A stretch of DNA of 64,000 bases, from assembly GCF_009857815.1 (NCBI RefSeq), contig NZ_WVVW01000011.1, positions 1 to 64,000 on the forward strand, in the 5' to 3' direction. Origin of the DNA: Pseudomaricurvus sp. HS19 (lineage in GTDB: Bacteria > Pseudomonadota > Gammaproteobacteria > Pseudomonadales > Cellvibrionaceae). Below, one piece after another: positions 25,924 to 33,926 of the stretch; the stretch's first letter is position 1, and the number at the start of each line of letters is the position of its first letter. Position numbers and translations under genes: made by a program. Below the pieces are notes generated by a model that saw only the letters and a program-made list of their open reading frames with translations, was not told the DNA's origin and searched no databases.

Positions 25924-26964
25924 ATGACTAAGCAAGATGCGGGCCCAGTTTTAGTAACCGGCGGCGCCGGATACATCGGCAGCCACACCTGTGTGGAATT
26001 GATCAACGCCGGCTTTGAACCCATCGTTGTGGATAACTTCTGCAACAGCAAGCCCCAGGCACTGGCGCGGGTGGAGACCATTACCGGGCGCAAAATCACC
26101 CTGGTTGAGGCTGACATCAGTGACCGTGAAGCGATGCGCAAGGTGTTTGCCGAATACCCGATCAAAGCGGTGCTGCATTTCGCCGGACTCAAGGCGGTAG
26201 GGGAATCCTGTGAAATTCCGCTGACTTACTATCACAACAATGTCAGTGGCACGGTGGCGTTGTGTGAGGTGATGGCCGCAGCAGGCGTCACCGACCTGAT
26301 TTTCAGCTCTTCCGCCACAGTCTATGGCGACCCTGCCAGTGTGCCTATCAGCGAGGACTTTCCCACCTCTGCCACCAACCCTTACGGTCGCAGCAAACTG
26401 ATGGTGGAAGAGATCCTGCGCGACGTCTGTCGCGCTCCGGCCGCGCCCTGGCGGGTCAGCCTGTTGCGCTATTTCAACCCGGTAGGTGCCCATGAAAGCG
26501 GTCTCATTGGCGAGGACCCGCAGGGGATTCCCAACAACCTGCTGCCTTATGTGGCACAGGTGGCGGTGGGCAAACTGCCCAGCCTGAATGTGTTTGGCGA
26601 TGACTACCCGACACCGGATGGCACCGGGGTCAGGGACTACATCCACGTGGTGGACCTGGCTCGCGGGCACGTCAGTGCCCTGCAATACCTGCAGGCCGCC
26701 GCTCCCGGTTGCTACACCCACAATCTGGGCACCGGCCAGGGCTACAGCGTGCTGGAGATCGTCAGGGCCTTTGAAGCGGCCAGCGGGCGCAGCATCCCGT
26801 TTGTGGTCAAGCCGCGCCGGGCGGGAGACATCGCCGCCTGTTACGCCGCCCCCGGGAAGGCTGCCACGGAGCTGCAATGGCAGGCGGCGTTCGACCTGTC
26901 GCGTATGATGGCCGACACCTGGCGCTGGCAGTCCGGTAACCCCAACGGCTACAGCGACAGCTAA
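25924..26964 (+). CDS. galE: UDP-glucose 4-epimerase
   Basis: A 346-residue NAD-dependent epimerase interconverting UDP-glucose and UDP-galactose for exopolysaccharide and LPS precursors. The Rossmann motif [20 protein letters not shown] (about 11-30), [10 protein letters not shown] catalytic serine region, and the [10 protein letters not shown] Tyr-x3-Lys (Tyr155/Lys159 approximately) are all present. The [20 protein letters not shown] signature is standard for GalE. No sugar-utilisation neighbours are present, so it is probably constitutive and used in envelope biosynthesis. The 428 bases after it, up to rimO, hold no gene that I can support. Confidence 0.95.
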   Translation: MTKQDAGPVLVTGGAGYIGSHTCVELINAGFEPIVVDNFCNSKPQALARVETITGRKITLVEADISDREAMRKVFAEYPIKAVLHFAGLKAVGESCEIPLTYYHNNVSGTVALCEVMAAAGVTDLIFSSSATVYGDPASVPISEDFPTSATNPYGRSKLMVEEILRDVCRAPAAPWRVSLLRYFNPVGAHESGLIGEDPQGIPNNLLPYVAQVAVGKLPSLNVFGDDYPTPDGTGVRDYIHVVDLARGHVSALQYLQAAAPGCYTHNLGTGQGYSVLEIVRAFEAASGRSIPFVVKPRRAGDIAACYAAPGKAATELQWQAAFDLSRMMADTWRWQSGNPNGYSDS

Positions 26965-27354
26965 AGCGCTCCGGAAACCGCGCCTGCCCCTGTGGATAAT
27001 TAGTTGGGTGCTGGCGGAGGGGCAGTTGCCTCCCTCACACTGGCGCCGGGGGAGTGGCTGCAGCCGTAGCGGCAGCGAGCAGGGTGAGGCTAAATTATGA
27101 GCACTCTGCCTGAAAAAGCATCTCCTCGTGCGCCAATATGGTGATTTAGTGCGTCCATTATGGTGCATTGTGGTCTGTGTGGTGCAAATCCTGATGTAAG
27201 CTGCCCTTGTGGCGCATAAAGTTGAGTTTTCAGGGGCAGGGGCTGTTCATTGCGGTGCCTGCCTTTCCTGCCTCCGTGGGTTATTCCCACAGCCAGGGCC
27301 GGCCCGCCAGCGTGGTGGTGGTGTCATCGCATGGTGCCCGGCGTTCGATTTCTG

Positions 27355-27360
27355 TACAAT
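27355..27360 (+). promoter_or_regulatory. Candidate -10 of rimO
   Basis: TACAAT lies 33 bases before the rimO start, in the 428-base gap after galE. No good -35 is visible at 16-18 bases, so the call is weak and rests on the hexamer and position only. Confidence 0.25.
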
Positions 27361-27392
27361 GCCGGCCCTTTTCCCTGCGTCGTGTCCGAGTT

Positions 27393-28748
27393 ATGTCCCA
27401 ATCCGATCTCCCCGAAAACAGCTCCACCTCCACCCGCAAGGTGGGCTTTGTCAGCCTCGGTTGCCCCAAGGCGCTGGTGGATTCGGAGCGCATCCTCACC
27501 AAACTGAAGCTGGACGGTTATGAAGTGGTGCCCAGCTACGACGACGCCGACGTGGTGGTGGTCAACACCTGTGGCTTTATCGACAGCGCCAAGCAGGAAT
27601 CCATGGACGCCATTGAGGAGGCTATGCGCGAAAACGGCAAGGTGATTGTCACCGGCTGTATGGGCAAGGGCACCGATGCCGAGGCCATCAAGGCCGCCAA
27701 CCCGGGCGTGCTGAGCGTCAGCGGTCCGGCGGACTACGACAGCGTCATGAACGCGGTGCACAGCTTTATCCCGCCGGAAGCCCAGAATCCCCATCGCCAT
27801 GAGCTGGTGCCACCGGAGGGGGTCAAGCTCACCCCCGGCCACTACGCCTACCTGAAGATCTCCGAGGGCTGTAACCACCGCTGCACCTTCTGCATTATTC
27901 CGGATATGCGTGGCGACCTGGTAAGCCGTCCCCTGCACGATGTGCTGACCGAAGCCCGTCAGCTGGTCGACAGTGGCGTGCAGGAGCTGCTGGTGATCTC
28001 CCAGGACACCAGTGCCTATGGCATCGACACCAAATTCAAGCTGGACCTGCAGGAGGGTCTGGAGACCCGCATGCAGGACCTGGCCGTGGCCCTGGGTGAG
28101 ATGGGCGTGTGGGTGCGCCTGCACTACGTCTACCCCTATCCCCATGTGGACAAGGTGATCCCGCTGATGGCGGAGGGCAAGATCCTGCCCTACCTGGATA
28201 TCCCCTTCCAGCACGCCAGCCCCAGAGTGCTGGGCCTGATGAAGCGCCCGGCCCACAGCGAGAAGGTGCTGGGCCGCATTAAAAAATGGCGCGAGATCTG
28301 CCCGGACCTCACCATCCGCTCAACCTTTATCGTGGGCTTCCCCGGCGAGACGGAAGAGGACTTCCAGATGCTGCTGGATTTCCTCGAAGAGGCGCAGCTG
28401 GATCGCGTCGGCTGCTTCAAGTACTCCCCGGTGGAAGGCGCCCGCGCCAACGAGCTGCCGGATCACGTACCCGAGGATATCCAGCAGGAGCGCTGGGAGC
28501 GCTTTATGGCCACCCAGCAGCGCATCAGCGAAGCACGCCTGCAGCGCCGCATCGGCCAGACTGTTGAGGTGCTGATTGACGAAGTGGACGAAGAGGGTGC
28601 CATTGGCCGCACCTGGGCGGATGCGCCGGAGATCGACGGCGTGGTCTACCTGAACGAGGAGTTTGATGTGCAGGTGGGCGACCGGGTGGCGGTGCTGATT
28701 GAGCACGCCGATGAATATGATTTGTGGGGGAGCGTGGTTCGCTCCTGA
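27393..28748 (+). CDS. rimO: Ribosomal protein S12 methylthiotransferase RimO
   Basis: A 451-residue radical SAM enzyme that methylthiolates Asp89 of ribosomal protein S12. The UPF0004 domain has cysteines C24, C60 and C89 for the auxiliary cluster ([43 protein letters not shown]), the radical SAM core has C160, C164 and C167 ([11 protein letters not shown]), and the C-terminal TRAM domain (about 385-450) binds substrate. The [12 protein letters not shown] string separates RimO from MiaB. The ATG at 27393 is chosen since it precedes the domain by a short polar leader; sequence upstream is not family-like. Monocistronic, followed by a repeat. Confidence 0.96.
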   Translation: MSQSDLPENSSTSTRKVGFVSLGCPKALVDSERILTKLKLDGYEVVPSYDDADVVVVNTCGFIDSAKQESMDAIEEAMRENGKVIVTGCMGKGTDAEAIKAANPGVLSVSGPADYDSVMNAVHSFIPPEAQNPHRHELVPPEGVKLTPGHYAYLKISEGCNHRCTFCIIPDMRGDLVSRPLHDVLTEARQLVDSGVQELLVISQDTSAYGIDTKFKLDLQEGLETRMQDLAVALGEMGVWVRLHYVYPYPHVDKVIPLMAEGKILPYLDIPFQHASPRVLGLMKRPAHSEKVLGRIKKWREICPDLTIRSTFIVGFPGETEEDFQMLLDFLEEAQLDRVGCFKYSPVEGARANELPDHVPEDIQQERWERFMATQQRISEARLQRRIGQTVEVLIDEVDEEGAIGRTWADAPEIDGVVYLNEEFDVQVGDRVAVLIEHADEYDLWGSVVRS

Positions 28749-28811
28749 CTGGCCAGGCTATTACAGCAGCTGGTATAGGGTCTTTTGACCTTCAAATTTG
28801 TTGCTGGAATA

Positions 28812-29072
28812 TGGCACAGACTTCGGGCCCCTTGCGGAGCGCCGAGCACCGCAGTGTTGGAGGGGGAAGCCGGCCATGGACGGCCGGCTTAGCCTTGTCG
28901 GGCCAGGACGGCCCGTCAAGGCGACCCCGGAAGCGCGTGGAGCGCAGGGAACCGGAAAGCGCTTTTTGCTTTCCGGCGCGGAGGTGGGGAAGAGGCTTCT
29001 TTTGGTTACTTTTCTTCGCCTGAAGAAAAGTGACTCGCCCAGGAGGGCGAAACCGGAAGTCCGAATTCACTC
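28812..29072 (+). repeat. Modular hairpin repeat, copy B
   Basis: Full copy in the 399-base gap between rimO and the TatD gene. Hairpins in order: GCCGGCC/GGCCGGC with loop ATGGAC (28869-28888); CCGGAAAGC/GCTTTCCGG with loop GCTTTTT (28952-28976); ACTTTTCTTC/GAAGAAAAGT (29008-29031); CGCCC/GGGCG (29036-29049); terminal AATTCACTC (29064-29072). It is most similar to copy D at 52349-52593 over about 250 bases. The third hairpin carries a paired change (C-G for T-A) relative to copies A and D. Confidence 0.85.
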
Positions 29073-29147
29073 CGCAAAACAGATAAACTCCCTGTCTGAT
29101 CGCCATCGAGTCTCCGAAGCTGATATCGCGTGCCAGAGGAAAACAGC

Positions 29148-29942
29148 ATGATCGACAGCCACTGCCACTGGGACTTCCCCGAATTCGATAGCGATCGCAG
29201 CGGCCAGCTGCAGTCGCTGGCGGCGGCTGGTGTGTCACACCTGTTGATCCCGGGTGTGGAGCCGGCGCAGTGGCCGCGGTTGCAGGCGCTGGGGTCAGGT
29301 CATCGAAGCGCTCCCTGCCAGCCGCTGCTGGCCTACGGTGTCCACCCCTGCTGGGGTGAGCCGCTGCAACTGACAGAAAATGCCTTCAAAACGGCGCTTG
29401 TGCAGCAGTTGCAGACCGGCGCCGTCGCCATCGGCGAATGTGGTATGGATGGCAGTATTGAGTGGTCGGAGGCGCAGCAACGGCAGTTGTTCGAGTGGCA
29501 CCTGCAGCTGGCCTGTGACCTCAACCTGCCGCTGTTGATCCACGCCCACCGCGCCCACAATCCGGTCATGCAGCTATTGAGTCACTATCGGCCATCAGCC
29601 GGCGGTGTGATCCACGGTTTCGCTGGCAGTCCCGAACTGGCGCAGCAGTATTGGCGACTGGGCTTTTACCTGGGGGTAGGGGGCACCATCACCTATCCAC
29701 GGGCACAGAAGACCCGCCGCGCGCTGGCCGCCGCGCCACTGCAGAGCCTGCTGCTGGAAACCGACGCGCCGGATATGCCGTTGATGGGCTATCAGGGGCA
29801 GGTCAATACCCCGGCGCGCCTGCCGCTGGTGGCGCAAGCGCTGGCGGATTTGCGCCGGCAGCCGCTGTCGGAGATCATGGCCACCACTACAGACAATTGC
29901 CGGCGCCTGTTGCGCCTGGCGGAGCAAGCAAGACCCGCATGA
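29148..29942 (+). CDS. TatD family metal-dependent hydrolase
   Basis: A 264-residue TIM-barrel hydrolase of the TatD family (YcfH/YjjV type), metal-dependent DNase or deacylase-like enzymes. Metal ligands are visible in MIDSHCHWDFPEFDSD (His4, His6), IGECGMDGSIEWSEAQQ (Glu), LLIHAHRAH, GGVIHGFAGS and ETDAPDMPL (Asp). The WDFPEF after the first ligands is typical of the branch annotated YjjV. The ATG at 29148 has AGAGGA seven bases upstream; a GTG at 29130 lies before that Shine-Dalgarno and is not used. Its stop overlaps the start of the cysteine desulfurase gene by ATGA, so the two are co-translated. Confidence 0.92.
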   Translation: MIDSHCHWDFPEFDSDRSGQLQSLAAAGVSHLLIPGVEPAQWPRLQALGSGHRSAPCQPLLAYGVHPCWGEPLQLTENAFKTALVQQLQTGAVAIGECGMDGSIEWSEAQQRQLFEWHLQLACDLNLPLLIHAHRAHNPVMQLLSHYRPSAGGVIHGFAGSPELAQQYWRLGFYLGVGGTITYPRAQKTRRALAAAPLQSLLLETDAPDMPLMGYQGQVNTPARLPLVAQALADLRRQPLSEIMATTTDNCRRLLRLAEQARPA

Positions 29943-31633
29943 GTTTCGACAACGCCGCGTTTAAACAGCAGTTTCCCCTGTTCCAGCATCCCGAGAATGC
30001 TGCCCTGGTGTATCTGGATAACGCCGCCACCACCCAGCGGCCCCAGTGCGTGATTGACGCCATGGTGGACTTCTACAGCCGCTTCAATGCCAACACCCAC
30101 CGCTCCAGCCACCGTCTCGCCCGTCAGGCCACCGCCATGGTGGAACGGGTGCGGGGGCAGGCAGCCGCGTTTGTGAATGCCGCCGGTAGCGACGAGATTA
30201 TCTTTACCCGCGGCGCTACCGAGGCCCTCAACCTGCTGGCGGCGGGGTTGTGTGCGAATTTGCAGCCCGGCGACGAGATATTGCTGTCCGCCGCTGAACA
30301 TCACGCTAACCTGGTGCCCTGGCAGATGGCGGCTGAGCGCTATCAGCTCAAGCTGCGTTTTGTGCCGCTGGCTAACGGGGCTCCCGCCTGGGAGCGGTTG
30401 CCGGAGTGCGTGTCGGAGCGCACCCGCATTGTCAGCCTTACCGCCGCCTCCAATGCGCTCGGGTTTGCTACCCCCCTTGCCGGGCTGCGTGCAGCCGTGG
30501 GTAACGACGTGGTGCTGATCGTGGATGCCTCCCAGCGGCTGGCGCACGAGACGCTGGACGTGCAGGCGCTGGGTATCGACTTCCTGCTGGGTTCCGCCCA
30601 CAAGTTCTACGGCCCCACCGGCATTGGCCTGCTCTATGGCCGCCGCCGGCAGCTGCAGTCGCTGCCACCCTGGCAGGGAGGGGGCGAGATGATCACCCGG
30701 GTGACGCTGGAAAGCAGCGATTACGCTGAGGCTCCCCATCGCTTTGAAGCGGGCACCTCGTCGCTGGCGGCCATTGCCGGCCTTGGCGCTTGCCTCGAAT
30801 TTCTGCAGGGGCAGGACCGCGCCGCCATGCAGCGTTATGAATCCCATCTTTGCCGTTACCTGCACACGGAACTGCAACAGCTCTGCCTGCAGCGGCCGCT
30901 GCGCCTGTTGACCGCTTTTCGTTACAACGAGGGGCGTTACAGCGAGGGGCGCGACAACGTGGGGATCGCCGCACTGGCACCGATGCCGGGCTGTGGTGTC
31001 GCCATGGCGGACCTGGGCCACTGGCTGGATGAGCACGATATTGCCGTGCGGGTCGGCCATCACTGTGCCGAGCCGCTCAGTGTTGAGCTGGGGGTGGGGG
31101 CCACCCTGCGGGTATCGCTGGCCGGCTACAACAATCGCGCCGATGTGGATGCGTTGGTGGCGGCGCTTGCCAGTTACCCCTGGGACGAGGTGTCAGCCAC
31201 CGCTGCCGATGTGGAGCGGGAGGACGCGGTGTGGCCGGCAGAGGATTTCTCGTCACTGTCGTTAAGTGACTTGCGCGACCAGGGCAGCTGGCAGAAACGC
31301 TACCGGCAGCTGACCCGCTGGGCCGGGCTGCTGCAACCGAAACCGGCACTGCGCCTGGATGCCAACCGGGTGCCCGGCTGCGAGTCGCCGGTGTGGATTG
31401 TGCACCGCTGTGTGGAAGGGCGTCACCAGTACCTGATTGATACCGATTCCCGCGTATTGCAGGGACTGGCCGTGTTGCTGCTGTTGCTGCTCAATGACCG
31501 CACCGGTGCAGAACTGGCAACAGTGGATGTGGAGGCGCAGTTTGCCGAACTGGGATTGGAGAAGTACCTCAGTGAATCCCGTAACAACGGCTTCCGTGCG
31601 CTGGTGGACTTTATGCGCGCGCGGGCTTCCTAG
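29939..31633 (+). CDS. csdA: Cysteine desulfurase CsdA fused to SufE/CsdE domain
   Basis: A 564-residue fusion. Residues 1-412 are a class V PLP cysteine desulfurase of the SufS/CsdA type: cofactor Lys222 in LGSAHKFYGPTGIGLLYG and persulfide Cys376 in RVGHHCAEPLSVELGV. Residues about 438-564 are a SufE/CsdE acceptor domain with sulfur-acceptor Cys481 (VPGCESPVW). E. coli has csdA and csdE as separate adjacent genes; the fusion would pass the persulfide within one chain. A 25-residue acidic linker joins the halves. It overlaps the TatD gene by four bases, and its stop overlaps the stop of convergent tcdA (CTAG), the CsdL/TcdA partner. Confidence 0.93.
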   Translation: MSFDNAAFKQQFPLFQHPENAALVYLDNAATTQRPQCVIDAMVDFYSRFNANTHRSSHRLARQATAMVERVRGQAAAFVNAAGSDEIIFTRGATEALNLLAAGLCANLQPGDEILLSAAEHHANLVPWQMAAERYQLKLRFVPLANGAPAWERLPECVSERTRIVSLTAASNALGFATPLAGLRAAVGNDVVLIVDASQRLAHETLDVQALGIDFLLGSAHKFYGPTGIGLLYGRRRQLQSLPPWQGGGEMITRVTLESSDYAEAPHRFEAGTSSLAAIAGLGACLEFLQGQDRAAMQRYESHLCRYLHTELQQLCLQRPLRLLTAFRYNEGRYSEGRDNVGIAALAPMPGCGVAMADLGHWLDEHDIAVRVGHHCAEPLSVELGVGATLRVSLAGYNNRADVDALVAALASYPWDEVSATAADVEREDAVWPAEDFSSLSLSDLRDQGSWQKRYRQLTRWAGLLQPKPALRLDANRVPGCESPVWIVHRCVEGRHQYLIDTDSRVLQGLAVLLLLLLNDRTGAELATVDVEAQFAELGLEKYLSESRNNGFRALVDFMRARAS

Positions 31634-32451
31634 TTCTCGTCAGCTGCCGCTTTTCTCTCTGCCCGTGCCAGCATCTTTTCAAGGCCGCGGGACACCGCCA
31701 CAAAACCGAAACTGGCCGTGACCATGGTGGCACTGCCAAAGCCGCCGCTGCAGTCCAGCTTTACCCCGTCGCTCAACCCCTCCTTGCTCTGGCAGGTAGT
31801 GCCGTCAGCAGAGGGGTAGGTCATCTGCTCGGTGGAGTAGACAGCTTCCACGGAAAAGACCCGTTTCGGGTTGCGGGAAAAATTGTACTGGCGGCGCAGG
31901 GTGTTACGCACCTTGGCCAGCAGCGGGTCGTTGACGGTGCGGGCCAGGTCGCCGCTGGTGATCTGGCGGGGGTCCAGTTTGCCGCCGGCGGAGCCGACGG
32001 TGACCAGCAGCTGCTTGCGGCGCTTGCAGCTGGCGATCAGGGCGGCTTTGACATGGGCCGCGTCGATGGCATCAACCACCAGGTCGCAGTCGGCATTGAT
32101 CAGTTCGGGGATGTTATCGAGGTCAAGAAAATCATCGATACAGTGCACCTCCAGCTCGGGATTGATGTCCTTTAGCCGTGCGGCCATGACGTCAATTTTC
32201 TGCTGGCCAATGGTGCTGGCCAGCGCGTGCAGCTGGCGGTTGGTATTGGTCACGCAGATGTCATCCATATCGATCAGGGTGATGGTGCCTATGCCACTGC
32301 GGGCCAGGGCTTCTGCCACCCAGGTGCCGACACCACCGATACCCACCACCGCCACATGGGCGTGGCGGAAAGTCGTCAGGGCAGGCTGGCCATAGAGGCG
32401 GGCGATACCGCCGAAGCGCTGGAGCCAGGATGGGGTGAGGGTGTCGGTCAT
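31630..32451 (-). CDS. tcdA: tRNA cyclic N6-threonylcarbamoyladenosine(37) synthase TcdA (CsdL)
   Basis: A 273-residue E1-like (ThiF/MoeB superfamily) enzyme that dehydrates t6A37 of tRNA into its cyclic form with ATP. The nucleotide-binding GIGGVG (37-42) in HVAVVGIGGVGTWVAEALAR and the NRQLHAL stretch (TNTNRQLHALASTIGQQK) are characteristic; DAIDAAHVKAALIASCKRRK and the VGSAGGKLDPRQI region follow. In E. coli TcdA receives help from the CsdA-CsdE sulfur-transfer system, and the convergent gene here is a fused CsdA-CsdE, so the functional link is kept. The stop codons of the two genes overlap by two or more bases. Confidence 0.95.
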   Translation of the reverse strand: MTDTLTPSWLQRFGGIARLYGQPALTTFRHAHVAVVGIGGVGTWVAEALARSGIGTITLIDMDDICVTNTNRQLHALASTIGQQKIDVMAARLKDINPELEVHCIDDFLDLDNIPELINADCDLVVDAIDAAHVKAALIASCKRRKQLLVTVGSAGGKLDPRQITSGDLARTVNDPLLAKVRNTLRRQYNFSRNPKRVFSVEAVYSTEQMTYPSADGTTCQSKEGLSDGVKLDCSGGFGSATMVTASFGFVAVSRGLEKMLARAERKAAADEN

Positions 32452-32657
32452 GGTCGGGATCTGGGATTATCTGGGCCGGAGAGGGGCGCAGTTTAGCAAA
32501 AACAGCGCCTTTTGCCTGTCGCCGGAGAGCGCTGCTCAAAAAGCATTCAGTGGGGCCCGCAGCTTAGGTATAATCGCCGGCCCACTTGTTTCAGGCGCAG
32601 CATGCCCTCACATCAGTGGGTGAGCCAGCGCCACAACGAACTGCCCACAGGTGTCCG

Positions 32658-33899
32658 ATGAAAGTGACCAGCAACAACCCCGCCCCTCTGTACGGCCGCG
32701 TCCGCGAGCTGTTTCAGCACGGCTTCCGTATCGACTGGGTGACGGCGTCGTTTATATCCATTACCCATGTACTGTGCCTGGTGACAACCCCGCTGGCCTA
32801 TTGGTTCGCGCCCGAGGGATTCTGGAAAATCATGCTGGGCTGGACCCTGCTCCACGCCCTGATTGGCTGTCTCTCCACCACGGTTTATTCCCATCGCCTG
32901 ATCGCCCATGGGGCGGCGCGCTGGGTAAGCTGGCCGGTACACCTGCTGTTTGGCTTCTTCGGCCAGGTGATGGCGATGCAGGGCAGTGTGCGTCGCTGGG
33001 CCGCCATGCATGTGATTCATCACGGTGTCGACCGCAGTGGCAAGCACCACCTGGATCCCTACAGCGCCACCTGGTTCAGCAGTGGCTGGCGCAACTTCCT
33101 CTGGTCCCACATGCTCACCTACTGTTTCCGCCACCCCGATACCACCGAGGTGGATCGCGCCTACGCCGCCAAGAGCGATAGCCCGCTGGTGTGGCAGGAG
33201 AAACTCTATATCCCGCTGTTGGTATTTTGGAACTTCCTGGTGCCGCTGGCGCTGGGTTACTGGCTCACCGCTTCGGTGGTGGGAGCCCTGTGCCTGATGG
33301 TGGCCTCCATGGGCGGGTTTATCCTGGCCCAGCACAACACCTGGACGGTGAACAGCGTCACCCATATGTGGGGTTTCACCAAAGGGGCGTTCAGTTCGGC
33401 GAAGAACAATTACGTGTGGATGGGGCCGCTGGGTGAGGGCAACCACCACGCCGACCACCACGATTACGGTCGTGACTACCGCAACGGTTTTGGCTGGAGT
33501 GGCTGGCTGCTGGATCCCACCCGTTACGTGATCCTGACCCTGCGCGGGCTGGGACTGGTGCGTGGTCTGCAGCGCGCCAGCAAGCGCGAGGAGGCGGCCA
33601 TTATCGCCCGTCGCGCGCTGCTCCGGGCGCAGGTGAAATCACAGCCCAGTTGCTGGTCACGTTGGGAGAGCAAGCTGGAGAGCCTCAAGGCTGAGTGGCT
33701 GGAGGCGACCCAGCAGTGGGAGGCGTTCCGCCTCAAACGTATGCGGCTGAAGACCATGTCGCTGCCGAAGCTGGAGCTGCAGCAAAAACTCGATACCCTC
33801 AAAGCAGAGATGGAAGTGGCCCGCCGCGCCATGCGTGCGCGCAAGCAGGCTTTCTTTGATGCCCTCTACGAAATGCGCGCCTTGCCGGCCGCGGCTTGA
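32658..33899 (+). CDS. Fatty acid desaturase (Delta-9-like)
   Basis: A 413-residue membrane desaturase. Three histidine clusters that bind the di-iron centre are visible: HRLIAH (79-84), HVIHH (118-122), and NHHADHH (262-268), plus HNTWTVNSVTH (226-236). Hydrophobic segments surround them (about 28-50, 56-76, 90-108, 182-205, 207-225). The order matches acyl-CoA or acyl-lipid Delta-9 desaturases. The C-terminal 100 residues (about 310-405) form a charged, heptad-like helix rich in Leu, Glu, Lys and Arg that is not needed in short family members. Start ATG at 32658 follows the end of an upstream leader. It is convergent with the giant fusion gene. Confidence 0.9.
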   Translation: MKVTSNNPAPLYGRVRELFQHGFRIDWVTASFISITHVLCLVTTPLAYWFAPEGFWKIMLGWTLLHALIGCLSTTVYSHRLIAHGAARWVSWPVHLLFGFFGQVMAMQGSVRRWAAMHVIHHGVDRSGKHHLDPYSATWFSSGWRNFLWSHMLTYCFRHPDTTEVDRAYAAKSDSPLVWQEKLYIPLLVFWNFLVPLALGYWLTASVVGALCLMVASMGGFILAQHNTWTVNSVTHMWGFTKGAFSSAKNNYVWMGPLGEGNHHADHHDYGRDYRNGFGWSGWLLDPTRYVILTLRGLGLVRGLQRASKREEAAIIARRALLRAQVKSQPSCWSRWESKLESLKAEWLEATQQWEAFRLKRMRLKTMSLPKLELQQKLDTLKAEMEVARRAMRARKQAFFDALYEMRALPAAA

Positions 33900-33926
33900 T
33901 CCGCGTCTCGCAGGCTGCGGGGGCAA

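Noticed and set aside
28798-29151. Open reading frames of up to about 150 codons in the repeat between rimO and the TatD gene
   Set aside because: They run through the hairpins of repeat copy B, occur on both strands, and the same frames recur with frameshifts in the other copies. They are repeat-derived, not genes.
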